Below the pieces are notes generated by a model, which was not told where the DNA came from, searched no databases, and worked only from the letters and a program-made list of their open reading frames with translations. Position numbers and translations under genes: made by a program. A stretch of DNA of 32,828 nt from assembly GCA_902766005.1 (NCBI GenBank), contig CACXCB010000052.1, positions 1 through 32,828 of the forward strand. Direction: 5' to 3'. The DNA is from an uncultured Erysipelotrichaceae bacterium. GTDB lineage: Bacteria; Bacillota_I; Bacilli_A; Erysipelotrichales; Erysipelotrichaceae. Positions within the stretch are counted from its first letter, which is position 1, and each line of letters starts with the position of its first letter. Below are positions 32,148 through 32,828 of the stretch, one piece after another.

Positions 32148-32828
32148 TTATAGCTGTTTTCCATCAGTGGATATCACTTCTTTATACCAGTCAAAACTAT
32201 CCTTTTTTACCCTTCTGCATTCCTTCGGATCGGTTTCCGTACGATCAATAAAAACCAGTCCATAACGCTTGGAGAATCCCTGATGACTGGAAAGAACATC
32301 AATAAAGCTCCATGGACAATATCCGAATACAGGATATCCTTCTTCTCTTAACCGCATCACCTGTTTGATATGTTTGCTGAGATAATCAATACGATACGCA
32401 TCATGAATGCATCCATCTTCACCGATTGTTTCACTGACAGCCATGCCGTTTTCCGTCACAATCATCGGCAGTCTGTATCTTTCATAGATCTTGCGCATGC
32501 CATTGTATAAACCAAGCGGATCAATTCCCATGTCCATCCATTCGGTTTTCGGCATGTTCGGATTGGCTGTAATCCTGCAATCATCTGCTGCCCAGAAGAA
32601 GGATGTTTCAAAATCAAATGGTTTTTCCTCCGCCTTGGCACATGTGCTGAAATAATAATTCACACCGATAAAATCCGGTTTGGAACTATGTAAGATTTCT
32701 TCGTCTTCCGGCTGAGTTTCAGGCAATAGATCTCTTTCCTTCAACCATGTATACGCCGCCGGAGAATATTCCCCATACACGCTCATATCAAGAAGATAGA
32801 ATTCTTCCATCTCCTCTGCTTCCTGTGC
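32148..32828 (-). CDS. GH1 family glycosidase, C-terminal part (runs off the window)
   Basis: The frame stays open to the window edge, giving 226 codons of a family of about 470. It has the family's IGVNYYFS block, the nucleophile in IVTENGMAVSE, then YCPWSFIDVLS, KRYGLVFIDR and a KKDSFDWYKEVI tail, all GH1. The acid/base Glu lies outside the window. The C-terminus resembles the phospho-beta-glucosidase at 24250. It heads a cluster with the deacetylase-like and SGNH hydrolase genes, suggesting breakdown of acylated plant or host glycans. Confidence 0.88.
   Translation of the reverse strand, partial: AQEAEEMEEFYLLDMSVYGEYSPAAYTWLKERDLLPETQPEDEEILHSSKPDFIGVNYYFSTCAKAEEKPFDFETSFFWAADDCRITANPNMPKTEWMDMGIDPLGLYNGMRKIYERYRLPMIVTENGMAVSETIGEDGCIHDAYRIDYLSKHIKQVMRLREEGYPVFGYCPWSFIDVLSSHQGFSKRYGLVFIDRTETDPKECRRVKKDSFDWYKEVISTDGKQL

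Overview
The window reads as chromosome of a low-GC Gram-positive bacterium (Bacillota). Supporting signs are strong AAGGAGG-type ribosome sites, sigma-A promoters, U-tract terminators, BlaI/BlaR-type regulation, a beta-glucoside PTS with a separate EIIA, and many short gene overlaps. The gene set would fit a gut or oral member of the Erysipelotrichia, but that placement is inference.

Layout. 8-80 is tRNA-Ala. 133-7053 (minus) is a tightly overlapping operon: membrane/SseB-like protein, FAD oxidoreductase, two-cluster ferredoxin, a 219-aa protein faintly like the lid domain of PepD, a nitrilase-family amidohydrolase and an M18 aminopeptidase. An 821-bp DUF3800 element splits the last two genes and is bounded by a perfect 27-bp direct repeat. 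The two repeat copies are the 3' end of the amidohydrolase gene and the 5' end of the aminopeptidase gene, so the empty site can be reconstructed. 7152-10000 holds a divergent pair, a mannitol-dehydrogenase-family oxidoreductase and a Gfo/Idh/MocA oxidoreductase. 10054-11476 is a two-gene cassette, an HTH plus DUF3990 ADP-ribosyltransferase-like protein with an unknown 159-aa partner, bounded by near-identical 31-bp palindromes.

11519-15758 holds a C69 dipeptidase, an orphan substrate-binding lipoprotein, a CAT/E2-fold protein without its catalytic His, and a coiled-coil protein. 15920-20583 holds a WYL regulator, with a relic of a GH1 gene overlapping its 3' end, divergent from an operon of a TerD-like protein and the RNA ligase RtcB. 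The ~385-bp region between them contains a promoter with repeats and about 220 nt of nested complementary segments, probably a structured leader or small RNA.

20706-23596 holds an SGNH hydrolase, a BlaI/BlaR1-like pair with two TACA-N2-TGTA operators, and a 31-aa ORF with its own promoter, ribosome site and terminator. 23684-28191 is a beta-glucoside PTS operon (EIIBC, 6-phospho-beta-glucosidase, EIIA) divergent from a LysR regulator. 28247-29477 is an AbiE-like toxin-antitoxin pair with a perfect 20-bp palindrome between its promoter -35 and -10. 29552-32828 holds an esterase and a GH1 / truncated deacetylase / SGNH hydrolase cluster that runs off the window.

The best candidates for undescribed biology are the DUF3800-plus-RNA insertion, the palindrome-bounded DUF3990 cassette, and the structured RNA before the TerD-RtcB operon. 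All functions come from reading the sequence; no database search or folding program was run.
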